Part shown: piece after piece, positions 49,001-59,100 of the stretch | Position numbering within the stretch: the stretch's first letter is position 1 | Layout: each line of letters begins with the position of its first letter | NCBI GenBank assembly: GCA_029379385.1 | Contig: CM055613.1 | Span: 24,463,652 to 24,527,651 of the forward strand | Direction: 5' to 3' | DNA from: Quillaja saponaria | Lineage: Eukaryota > Streptophyta > Magnoliopsida > Fabales > Quillajaceae | DNA: 64,000 nt | Notes under the pieces: generated by a model | The model's input: only the letters and a program-made list of their open reading frames with translations | What the model was told of the DNA's origin: nothing | Database searches by the model: none | Position numbers and translations under genes: made by a program

Positions 49001-52000
49001 ATATGAATGGCCGTAGAAAACATAATGATCCACTTTACATCTCTGAAGACCGAAGCTCAGCACCACTTCACTAAACCTACCAAACCAAGCTTTGGGAGAT
49101 TGCTTCAAACCATACAAAGATTTCTTCAGCCTACAAACCAAGTCAGACTCCCCCCTGAGCAACATACCATGAAGGTTGTTTCATAAAAGCCTCTTCATCA
49201 AGGTCACTATGCAAAAATATATTTTTGATATTTAATTGATGTAGTGGCCAATTAAAGATGGCTACAAGAGAGATAAAGACTCTGACTGAAGTAATCTTAG
49301 CAACCGGAGAAAAAGTCTCAGAATAATCTACACCATAGATCTTATTGTAACCTTTAGCCTCCAAACAAGCTTTCAACAAGTCAATAGAACCATCAGGATG
49401 AACCTTCATAGTAAACACCCAACGACAACCAACAACAGACTTACCCAAGGGGAGTTTCACAAGTTCCCAGTATCATTGTCCTTTAAAGCCCGTATCTCTT
49501 TATCCATGGCATTTCTCCACCCAGAATGTTTTAAAGCTTCAGACACAGAGTTAGGAACAAAAACACCAGATAATGAAGTGACAAAAGAATAATACAAAGG
49601 AGACAAATAATCATAGAAAACAAAATTTGAAATTGGATAGGCAGTAGTAGGATGAGCATAAACAGAAGGACATGTACGTTTACCTTTTCGAATAGTAAGA
49701 GGAAGATTAGAGTCGGGAGGAGTTGGATCTGAAGGCAAAGAAGCAACTGGCAGAGCACCAGAATCTGTTGGAATACTCTTGTCTACTTGGTGTAGAGTGT
49801 AAACTTGTAAATTAGGACAAGATAGACGACCAGAAGGACTTAAAGGACGCTCAGTAGACAACGGAAGAGGAATAGGTAATGGAAGAACAGTTTTGATGTC
49901 TGTAGTGTCATGTGAGTCAGTGTAGTATGGGGTAGATTCAAAAAAGGTAACATCTGCATAAATAAAGAAATGATTCAACAAATGACTATAACATCTATAC
50001 CCTTTTTGAGTATGAGTGTATCATAAGAAAATACATATAGAATGAGGAATCTAGTTTATCAATACCCTGAGAGAGTTGATGCACAAATGACACAACCAAG
50101 AATGCGAGGGGATAAAGAAAACATAGGAGCCTGTGGAAAAAGTACAGAAAATAGAATTTTGTCATGAAGAACTGACGATGGCATTTTATTTATGAGATAA
50201 CAAGCCATAAGAACTGTATCACTCCAAAACATTTTAGGAACATTCACCTGACATAATAAAGTATGTGTAATGTCTATAAGATGACGATTCTTTTTCTCGG
50301 CCACTTTATTTTGTTGTGAAGTGTGAGAGCTAAAAGATTGATGAATTATTCCTGAAGTAGTAATAAATGTGTTAAATGGAGCAGTAAAATATTCTTTAGT
50401 ATTGTCACTATAAAGTATGCGAATAGGAATATTAAACTGAGTTTTAATTTCAGAACAAAAGGCACTGAAAATAGAAAATAGTTCAGAACGTTCTTTCATT
50501 AAAAAAGCCAAGTCATCCTAGAAAAATCGTCCACAAATGTAACAAAATAACGATAACGCAATTTTAAAGTGACACGACTCGGACCCCACACATCTGAATG
50601 AACTAACATAAATGGACTCTCAACTGTTTTAATAAAGCGGGAAGCAAAGGGAACACGAATATGCTTACCTAATTGATACGATTCACATTCTAAAGAAGAC
50701 AAATGACTTAAACTAGGAACTAACTTCTTGAACTTTTCTAAAGAGGGATGACCAAGGCGACAATGGATCTGGAGTGGTGTAACTGTGGTAGAACAAGCTG
50801 TAGGAGATGATAATGGATCAAAGTAGTAGAGTCCGGCAGATTCATGTCATTTTCCAATCGTCTTCCTTGTCTTCAAATCCTGAATAACAACAAAATCAAA
50901 ATAAAAAAAGATAGAGCAATTTAAACTTTTAGTGAGTTTATAACATACATAAGATTAAAAGACAAAGTGGGAATATATAAAATAGATGATATGGAAAGTC
51001 CCGGACTAGGTTCAACAGTACCTATTCCATTGACTACAGTAGTAGAACCATTTGCTAAAGTAACAGGAGATGATGATTGTGAATCTTGCTAGTTAGTAAA
51101 AAAACTAGATGTACCTGTCATGTGATCAGTGGCCCTAGAATCAAGAATCCAAGGCCTTGAGGCTAAAGAACTAGATAAACAAACTAGAATTACCTAACTG
51201 GCAAGAGATGCAGTGGGAAGAGATGCTTGCTGTGCAAACTGTAACTGAAGTAACTTAGAATACTTCTCTGTGAGATAGAAATGTTGCCAGAAGACTCGGG
51301 TTCTGAGGAAGTATATGTATTATTTGCAACTTTAGGAGGCTCACCATTCAACTTTCAACAATATTCACGAGTGTGGTTATCTCGACTACAATAAGTGCAA
51401 TGACGACTTCCACGTCCTCCACGGCCTCCTCTACCACCACGACCATCTCTACTACCACCAGACCAAGTCCCAACATGCAACTGAGAAGACTGAATAGCAA
51501 GAGCAGATTTATCATGACTAGCATAGGTACCAGGTGAGTACTGAGAAACTGACGATAAACTTTAGCAAGAGAGGGAAAAGAAGCTCCCACAAGAATCTGT
51601 GCCTTAATAGGCTCATAATCAGAATGAAGTCTAGCCAAAAAACTAAGAATCACAAGCTGTTCACATTGTTCTTTTTGCTTTGCTATATCAAATAAAATAG
51701 GTTGGACAATATTAAGTTTGTCATAAACTTGCTGTATAGAACCAAAATAGTCAGAGAGAGAATCAAGTTGTTTGGCTTGAAAAAGACCATGAGAGACATT
51801 ATACAGACGAGTTAAATTACTAGAGTACATTGTTTTTACAAAATCCTATATTTATTTGACAGTACAATGGGAATACACATAAGCAATCTGAGGTTCCATT
51901 GAATTTCATAAAAGAGAAATAATTTGGTTATCAACCTTCCTCCAAGCCTTAGTCTCTTCAGTACCTTCCTTAAGAGGTTCAGATGTAAGATGGTCTTCAT

Positions 52001-54269
52001 ACTCTTGACCAATCTAATAAACCTCAATAGTTTTAGACCATTGCAAGTAATTACTGTCATTCAACTTTCGAGTAGTAATTTGTAGAGGTAATGTAGATTT
52101 ATAATCCATATTTCCACAAAAAAGTAAAACAAAAGAAATAGAGGAGTGCAACAATAAATAGCTGTCGAGATAAAATAGTCAAAAGCAAGGATCACAGCCT
52201 ATAATCAGTCAGAAAATATCCATGTAAATTGCGTACAGGAGGAGCAAGCCAAGAATCTCCCAAAAAATACATCAAAAATGCATAAAAAATATACTGAATC
52301 AAAGCAGAAACTGATATGGGGCTGCTGGAACCAGATCAGAGAAGAAATACTTCAAAAATCACATCACACGCGCTTACATGCGTCAAAAATCATATCACAC
52401 GTGCCAAAATCTCTCTCTGCGAGTGGACCTCACGCACTCACGTGCTCAAGACCTCCTCTGCTCGTAGAACCCATGCTCGCACGTGCCAGCAAGCGCCTTC
52501 TTGCTGTACTACGTGTGGTTGTCACGCGCCACCCATTATAACGGATTCAGCGGTCTTCCTATGGCCGACGAAATAGAGGCTTCCGAGTCTTCCGAGTCTT
52601 CCTGTGGTGGTGGATGGCCGAAATATGCTTCGGAGAATGGACTTCTAGGCTAGGTAACGACGCTTTATGGTAATTTTTTAATTTTCTAGTCACTGGAAAA
52701 TTATGGATGAGATGATTTTATGTGAAGGTTTGGGTTTTGGACCGAATGGCTCTGATATCTTGTAAATAGATATAAGAGGAAGAGTTGTAGCTTGAATGAA
52801 TAAAATACTACACCCATAGACTTTAATTATTGTAAAAGTACTACATACAACTAATGTGGGACTAATAACAAAAACAATTCTAACAGTTTGGTTAAACCTG
52901 ACACATTGTTAGCGTTCAAGAAGTCATATCAATTTGATATGTTTATATGGATTGCTTCAATTAATTATAATATATATATAATGTTATTGAATTGTAGGAC
53001 ATTACAAAGCCAATCAAGGATGAAACATGTAAATCAATCAAAAGATGGAAGAATTCATTTTCTGCACTTAAAATAAAGCGAGAAATCCTTTACAGTAAGT
53101 CCTATACTAAAACTCTTTACTGTTATTGCACGTTAGATATGATACGCACGTTCATCTCCATCCTTACACATGTATCATGCATTCCTATTTTGGAATAATT
53201 ATGTTCTGTTACATTAGGTGCCCAAATTGGTATCAAATGTTTCTGTGATTTAGAAGGTCCAGTGATTTGCTTATAGTTGTATGTTTAGGAAAATCTGTGA
53301 AGGTTTCTCTGCTCCCCAAAAGAATATATTATCTAGACAGTTAATTTATCTTCTTGTAACTCAAAAAAAGGTGTCTACTGTCAGGTCTTTTTGATCAAAT
53401 TATACATTCTGCGGACAATGTAGACATTCTTGAGTTATTCAAGCATCTTCATCCAAAGGTAAATAAGTTCTCAAAGTAATTCCTTCTTAAAGTTGAGTGC
53501 TTGTAAATTTGTAACTGCCCAACAGAGAGAGATGTGCTTTTGCTTTTGGGTTGAATGATTTCATCTAAATTTTACTTCTCAGGTGATGATGGGCTTGCCA
53601 ATGTTGGAAGGAACCAACCCAACATCATGTTTTCCCTTCAGTGCTATTGGTTATGAGGCTGCTTATTATAGTCGTATCTGGAGTGAGGTTTGAATAACTC
53701 TTTTATCTGAAAGCATTTCTGTAAGTCGTATTAATCAATATGCAAGAATTATGCAAATATTTCGGAGGGGCAATCTTTCTGTATCATCAATGACTAGAGC
53801 AATCAATACCAATCCCTTATGTTTCAGGTTTTTGCTTTTGATATATTTGCCACAAAGTTCAGTGGCGGTCTTCTCAATCAGTATCTAGGCATGCAATTCA
53901 GGAACAAGGTAACCAATGACCTTTCAATATTTTAAAAAACAAATGAAAAGAAAAATTCTTTCTGGAATGAGAAACCAGTTTGTTGTGTTTAAGGGTGAAA
54001 ATCTACATGCAGCTAGTATTGTCGTTTCAATGTGATTGTGTTTAGCTTGACACTTTGACTTGTATAGTTTCATATGGATTGGGATGCTTTAAATTCCCAT
54101 GGATAGCTATAGTAAACTTACCATATTTGTTATTATGTTATTTGATTTAACATATTGGCAGGTATTGGCCCCTGGAGGAGCAAAGGAATCTATTGAGCTT
54201 CTATCAGACTTTCTTGGAAGAGAACCATCGGTTCAAGCCTTTGTCAATAGCAAAACCCAGCATACTTAA
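40074..54269 (+). CDS. Membrane-anchored M3 zinc metallopeptidase (thimet-oligopeptidase-like)
   Basis: Joined from 20 exons, all GT-AG with matching phases: 40074-40230, 40376-40497, 40983-41146, 41540-41630, 41910-42089, 42853-42933, 43468-43548, 44092-44184, 44600-44680, 44763-44925, 45065-45185, 45267-45339, 45903-46010, 47480-47577, 47654-47699, 52998-53094, 53385-53458, 53583-53687, 53828-53908, 54162-54269. The product is 707 residues, normal for the family. A basic N-terminus and one hydrophobic segment (residues 19-41) precede a KKKNRKKK stretch, so a membrane anchor is likely. Zinc site: HEFGH at 500-504 with the third ligand E529 (29 residues after the first His, as in thimet oligopeptidase). 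M3 peptidases cut short peptides in a closed channel. The family resembles the plant thimet-oligopeptidase-like proteins (compare Arabidopsis At1g67690). The substrate loop (626-645) differs from classical enzymes. The start at 40074 was chosen because it puts the hydrophobic segment near the N-terminus. Intron 15 carries copia element C. Confidence 0.88.
42491..42524. repeat. (AAAAG)n-type microsatellite in intron 5
   Basis: Repeated AAGAAAAAGAAAAG units in the intron between exons 5 and 6 of the peptidase gene. Confidence 0.75.
44322..44417. repeat. 48-bp tandem duplication in intron 8 of the peptidase gene
   Basis: Two adjacent copies (44322-44369 and 44370-44417) differ at one base (TCTGTCTTATG versus TCTATCTTATG). 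Recent local duplication. Confidence 0.9.
46103..46235. mobile_element. Possible small hairpin element (MITE-like) in intron 13
   Basis: The left arm contains AGTATGGGAAATAAAAGGAA then AGGAAAAATTGC; the right arm's complement contains GGAAGTATGAGGAAG then GGAAAGGAAAATGC. The arms form an imperfect inverted repeat around a short loop. It sits just after exon 13, which encodes the zinc motif. I cannot define a target duplication, so origin as a MITE is inference. Confidence 0.35.
46588..46655. repeat. 24-bp tandem repeat in intron 13
   Basis: About two and a half copies of a TATCTTAATATAATACTATT-type unit with small differences between copies. Confidence 0.75.
47826..47959 (-). repeat. Copia element C 3' LTR
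   Basis: 134 bp, starting TGTAAATGGATATAAG and ending GAAAACA on the plus strand. It pairs with 52761-52885. Confidence 0.85.
47966..52109 (-). pseudogene. Copia element C gag-pol, complete order but broken
   Basis: Gag starts at about 52109 (MDYKSTLPLQITTRKLNDSN), then the UBN2 region with MYSSNLTRLYNVS (51348-52060). The zinc knuckle CTYCSRDNHTREYC near 51370 fits CX2CX4HX4C fully. Protease WILDSRATDHMTG near 51150 has Arg for the catalytic-loop Gly. GAG-pre-integrase: HCRLGHPSLEKF (about 50740). Integrase core: LVHSDVWGPSRV, ILYSDNTKEY and NKVAEKKNRHL supply the D, D and E (50059-50702). RT: 49143-49460 with WPLHQLNIKNIFLHSDLDEE and 48896-49165 with GLKQSPKAW and VYIDDIVIT. RNase H with CDNQVALHIASNP and TKYIQVDCHFVREK (47966-48259). 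Stops and frameshifts occur between and within blocks, so it is inactive, but no domain is missing. Confidence 0.9.
52761..52885 (-). repeat. Copia element C 5' LTR
   Basis: 125 bp, starting TGTAAATAGATATAAG and ending CTAACA on the plus strand; followed on the element's strand by the primer-binding site. Confidence 0.85.
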
Positions 54270-56130
54270 TGAGGCATTAGTTGCTTTTGAAGCTGCTTCC
54301 ATTCTGAGTAGTTCAGTGATGATACAACCACCAGTGATGAATGATGATACAACCACCAATTTCTGTGTTTCTGCTACGTGGATTTCAGTCAGCACACTAC
54401 AATTTTAATCGTCAGTGCATAAGATGTTTATGTCGACTCTTTTAAGTTAATCCGGCAATTTTCTGTGTTCTCTCACGTAGCTGGAGACAAACTGAGTTAT
54501 GAAATGAATTTTGTGCAATGGCGGATTAGAGAAAGGAGGATTGGTTTTGCATGAGATCTCGGCTACAGAGAGAGAAAGAGTATAAATATTTGTCAAAGAC
54601 GAAGCTTAAAAGCTTTTCACATTTCAGTGTATGTCTTATAAATAGTAATATGGATATTATAAATTGAGTTAAATTTGATTTATGAGAGGGAATAGGTGTA
54701 GCTAATGGTACTACACATTTTCTTTTCTCCAGCTTTACCAAATGATCCAAGGAGAAAGAGCATATGAACATCAAATCTCATTTTGTTCAACTAATAAAAT
54801 TTTATATCGTTGTTACAAGGATTTCAAATTGAATTTTGCTTTCACTAGATGGATAAAAAATAAGAATGATGAAAAAAAAAAAGGTGAAGAAATCTACATT
54901 TTATCCATGGAAATTAGGTAAAGCTGAGATGTTATAGGCGGTAATATACTTGCGCGTTTTTTCGTCTGAGTTAGACTTGAAAATGATTGAGTAAAACAAG
55001 TTTAATTTGAGCAACGTTTTTTCAAAGGCCCAACACATCAACACTCGTTTTTTTGGAAAGAACACGTCAAGACTAGTGACATTATCCAACAAAATTAGCG
55101 AATCTTAATATTCAACTTATCCTAATATTATACTTATTACAGAAAAGGTAATTTGCTGCTGTTGATATTATCCAGAAAAGAAAAAGGAAAACGTTTAATA
55201 GTAAATACAGAATAGACTAGTTTTGAAGATTGTGTTTCTTCCTTTTCGGTCCAATGGAAATATGAAATAGATTAGACAAATAAGAAAGAAATAGAAAAAG
55301 GAAAAAAAAAAAAAAACATTTATGCAGTTCTTGCTCTGCTTTCTTATTTTTGGATGGTTCTACTGCTCTGCTACTCTCCATGTCCGAAGTTATTGTTTCT
55401 ACATAAGGATTTGTCTACTTGTCTGCTCTAAATTGATCTGGGATTCTTTCACCTTCTGTGTGATCTTTGATCTTACTTTCTGTAAGTTTCTGCTTTAACT
55501 CTTCACTTTTCTCCTCGATTTTTCTGTATAATATGTTAGTGAAAAATGCTATCTTGGTGTTTTAGATCGCACCCAGATCTTTTTGCTGTTCAAGTCACTT
55601 GAGATAGCAGCTGATTTTTGAGAAAAAAGAGGAAGAAGGATTTAAAGAGGTGAACTTGCTTTTTGCAACTGTCTTTTAACTGGCAGAGCATTTTATGATA
55701 AAACCTCTGGTTTGAATATATATTGAACACGGTACTTATTCAATGCCCTCTAAATATGGGCTTCTGATTTCGAGTCAAAGAATGTAAATTCCTGCGCTGG
55801 ATTTCTCTACTGAGAATAGAGATTCTCCAATTGTTTGAGAGGATGATAATTCTAAACAAGTGGTTCTGCTTTGATGGTTTGATTAATGCTTCTGGGTCTT
55901 GTCTAATCCTTATTTAGGAATGGGTACCCTTATCTGGGATTTCAATGTATGGGACTAGTTCTGTTTGTAGATTGACTTGAATTGGATTTTATTCCTCTGG
56001 GTTTATTTAGCTTCTCTGATTGTGAAAATGGGCATATTGTGTATTTGATGGGTTCGGTCCGGCACTGAAGAAGTCTCACGAACAAGCTTAGTTTGATTGG
56101 GCTGTTTGTCTTCTTGTTAAATTTAAACTC
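54270..56130 (+). promoter_or_regulatory. Intergenic: 3' UTR of peptidase gene and 5' region of PP2A gene
   Basis: The left part should be the peptidase 3' UTR; an AATAAA at 54793-54798 is one candidate polyadenylation signal. The right part, from about 55320, has CT-rich stretches and lower AT, as in a plant 5' UTR. A donor-like CTGTAAGTTTCT at about 55480 and an acceptor-like TGGCAG at about 55687 could mark a 5' UTR intron, which I cannot confirm. Short open frames here encode nothing I recognise. Confidence 0.4.
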
Positions 56131-59100
56131 ATGTTCAAACAGATACTCGGTAGGCTTCCTAAGAAGCCTTCCAAGTCGGCTGACAGTCGTGAAACTGGGG
56201 GTTCATCAACCTATTCTTCAAATGCTGCTATTGGTTTGAGAAGTACTGATATTTTGAGTAATAGACCAGTACTCTCGAATAGTATGCCCCTTCCTGGCCC
56301 TGATTCTGCTTTAAATTCAGGATATGGTCATGGAAGTAAAAATCCTTCGGTTGTGAACTCAAAATTGAATTGCAGTTCTATAATCAGTGCTTATGAAGCA
56401 TTGCCAGCATTTAGGGATGTTCCCAGCTCTGAAAAGCAGAACTTGTTTATCAGAAAACTGAACTTGTGTTGTGTTATGTTTGATTTCACTGACTCAACAA
56501 AGAACATTAAAGAAAAAGAAATTAAAAGACAGGCATTGCTTGAGCTGGTGGATTATGTTACTTCTGCAAATGGGAAATTTACTGAAACTGTCATGCAAGA
56601 AGTTATCAAGATGATATCTGTGAACTTGTTCAGGTCACTCACTCCACAACCCCGTGAGAACAAGGTTTTAGAAGCTTTTGATTTGGAAGAGGAGGAACAG
56701 TTGGCAGACCCGGCATGGCCTCACTTGCAAATTGTGTATGAATTTCTTCTTAGGTTTGTTGCGTCTCCTGAGACAGATGCAAAGTTGGCCAAGAGGTACA
56801 TTGATCACTCTTTTGTTCTCAGATTACTGGATCTCTTTGATTCTGAGGATCCCAGAGAGAGGGAGTATCTAAAAACAATTCTACATCGAATCTATGGAAA
56901 GTTTATGGTGCATCGCCCATTTATTAGGAAAGGTATCAACAATATCTTCTTCCGTTTTATATTTGAAACAGAAAAGCACAATGGTATTGCCGAGCTTTTA
57001 GAGGTACTGGGCAGTATAATTAATGGGTTTGCTCTGCCACTGAAAGAAGAGCACAAATTATTTCTTGTTCGGGCTTTAATCCCTCTACACAAACCTAAAT
57101 GCTTACCCATGTACCACCAGCAGTTATCATACTGCATTACACAATTTTTGGAGAAAGACTGCAAACTTTCTGACACTGTAATAAGGGGTTTACTTAAGTA
57201 CTGGCCTATCACAAATAGTTCAAAGGAAGTCATGTTCCTCAGTGAGCTGGAGGAAATTTTAGAAGCAACTCAACCAGCAGAGTTCCAAAGATGTATGGTT
57301 CAGCTGTTCCGCCAAATAGCCCGTTGCTTGAGCAGCTCGCATTTTCAGGTATGAGCAGAGAGAACTCCTTCCTTTTGCATGTTTCATAAGTATTAGTTTA
57401 CAGCTGTTCTATAATATTTGGTCTATTTTTACTAGATATTTATTTTACCTTCATCGGAAATTCTTTACATAGCTGGGTTCCCAGGTTCCTTATTGACTTG
57501 GGAGCATAAAGAATTAACTCTTGAAACATCTTTTGCTCCACTGGGCCTTCCTATTATTATATGGATATTCATTTAGAGCATTTTGCTTTCTTGTTGCAAT
57601 AGTTGGAATAATGTGTGTTCAGTGGAACTGATCTTTAAGCAGCAATTTATTAGACCTACAATATCCATATAATATCATATACATCATTGTTAATGACTTT
57701 TAAGAACAAGTGCCAAGGGTCAGATTTGGGTTACAAACTCCACGGTCTTTGTATCAATTACCAATAAAGAAAAATCTGGCATATCAAAATGTTGAAACTT
57801 AGAACATTACCTCTGATGGATGGATGAAAATGATAAAGGTTGTGTGGGATAAACCTAAATGCCTCAAGTTGTCTTCAACTTAAACTGTTATTCACTGCCT
57901 CTAATAAATCCAACTTCTTAAATGTGCTGGAATGCTGCTGATGTTTATTACCTGGCATGGTAATCAAGTCAAATAATCATTGGAGACTAGAACTCTAATG
58001 GTCCTCAGAAACATAATGACAAATGTTTATTTATTTATTCTCTCAAGGGAAGAAGTTCGAATGCATTTTATTTATCACTTGTTAGTAGTTGAAACTTACC
58101 TGCTGGCTGTATCAGAATGGTGAAAGCGATATTCTATGTTTAGAATGTGCATTATAGTTTAATACCATATTGGGAACTTATTATGGAGCTCAGCTGGCAT
58201 CGTATAAAAAATTGATTTTACTATTATGTCAATTGGAGGTCATTTATGTAACTGAATAGATTGAAAAGAACAATAAATGGGCAAAATAGAGCATTGTTTT
58301 AGTTAACATTTTAATGTGTGGTGATGAAGCTGGTTGAGGTATGCTGATGCTGCCAAGGGGTGAGTGAAAGTAGTCACACTCTCATACTTGCCTGTCGTGG
58401 TTGTAGTGGCTTATTGACTGGATTTATTAAAAATTGGTTCTTTGTTCACAAATCTTATTCCATGAGGGTGAAGATACAATTTCTGATACCAAGTTAGAAT
58501 AGAATATGAGGAATATGAATTGTATATTGAATGTGATTAATGTTACAATAGAGAGAGCTTGTATATATAGGCTACAATAAAGTTGACCTAACTAATCACA
58601 TAAAGATACAGAGTAAATTAGGGCCTAAACAACGGGCCTAATTTACTTTGACTGTGATGAACCCATAATTGTAATTGGCACTTTCTTTTCAGTTATCACT
58701 ATCACTGAGCATGTGGCAAACCTTGTCTTATTCATAGTTCATACTCATTTTTGATAAATAACTATGCTTCATACTCAACATGATTTCCTTCATTTCCTGA
58801 AAATTGAGTTGTTGCTGAAAGCGTTCTACATAAATCATATTCACAATATGAAACTTTTCTGATAGTTTTGGCTGCCACATCTGTGGGCTGTATGGTGAGT
58901 GTTTGGTGTCATTGTTAATTGATGCTAAAGGTATATATTTATCATAGGGAAATTGCTCCAGAAGAGACAGTTGGCTCAACCTAACTGCATGCAGCCACAA
59001 TCAAGAGTTTATTTTTCTTAATGAATGTCTTGAGACCTAGCCAACTAATGTTGATCAGATGGTTTTGGTGTCTACACTTTGTTTATTGCTTACTCCTGTC

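Larger units (their letters stand above)
47826..52885 (-). mobile_element. Ty1/copia element C, nearly full length, antisense in intron 15
   Basis: 5.06-kb element between exons 15 and 16 of the peptidase gene. LTRs of about 130 bp lie at 47826-47959 and 52761-52885, share TTGTAGCTTGAATGAAT and TACACCCATAGACTTTA blocks, and have TG...CA ends. The primer-binding site at 52748-52760 reads AGATATCAGAGCC on the element's strand, a slightly decayed copy of TGGTATCAGAGCC (initiator tRNA-Met). A polypurine tract (complement CTTGAGGGGAG) precedes the 3' LTR at 47960-47970. Flanking 5-mers GTTTT and GTTTG differ at one base. The internal order is gag, protease, integrase, RT, RNase H, all on the minus strand. 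Confidence 0.9.

Noticed and set aside
54193..54408. Open frames overlapping the last peptidase exon on both strands
   Set aside because: They are out of frame with exon 20, whose GREPSVQAF end and TAA stop match the family.
58728..59000. 90-codon minus-strand open frame in the PP2A intron
   Set aside because: No recognisable motif and no context; probably chance between LTR fragments.
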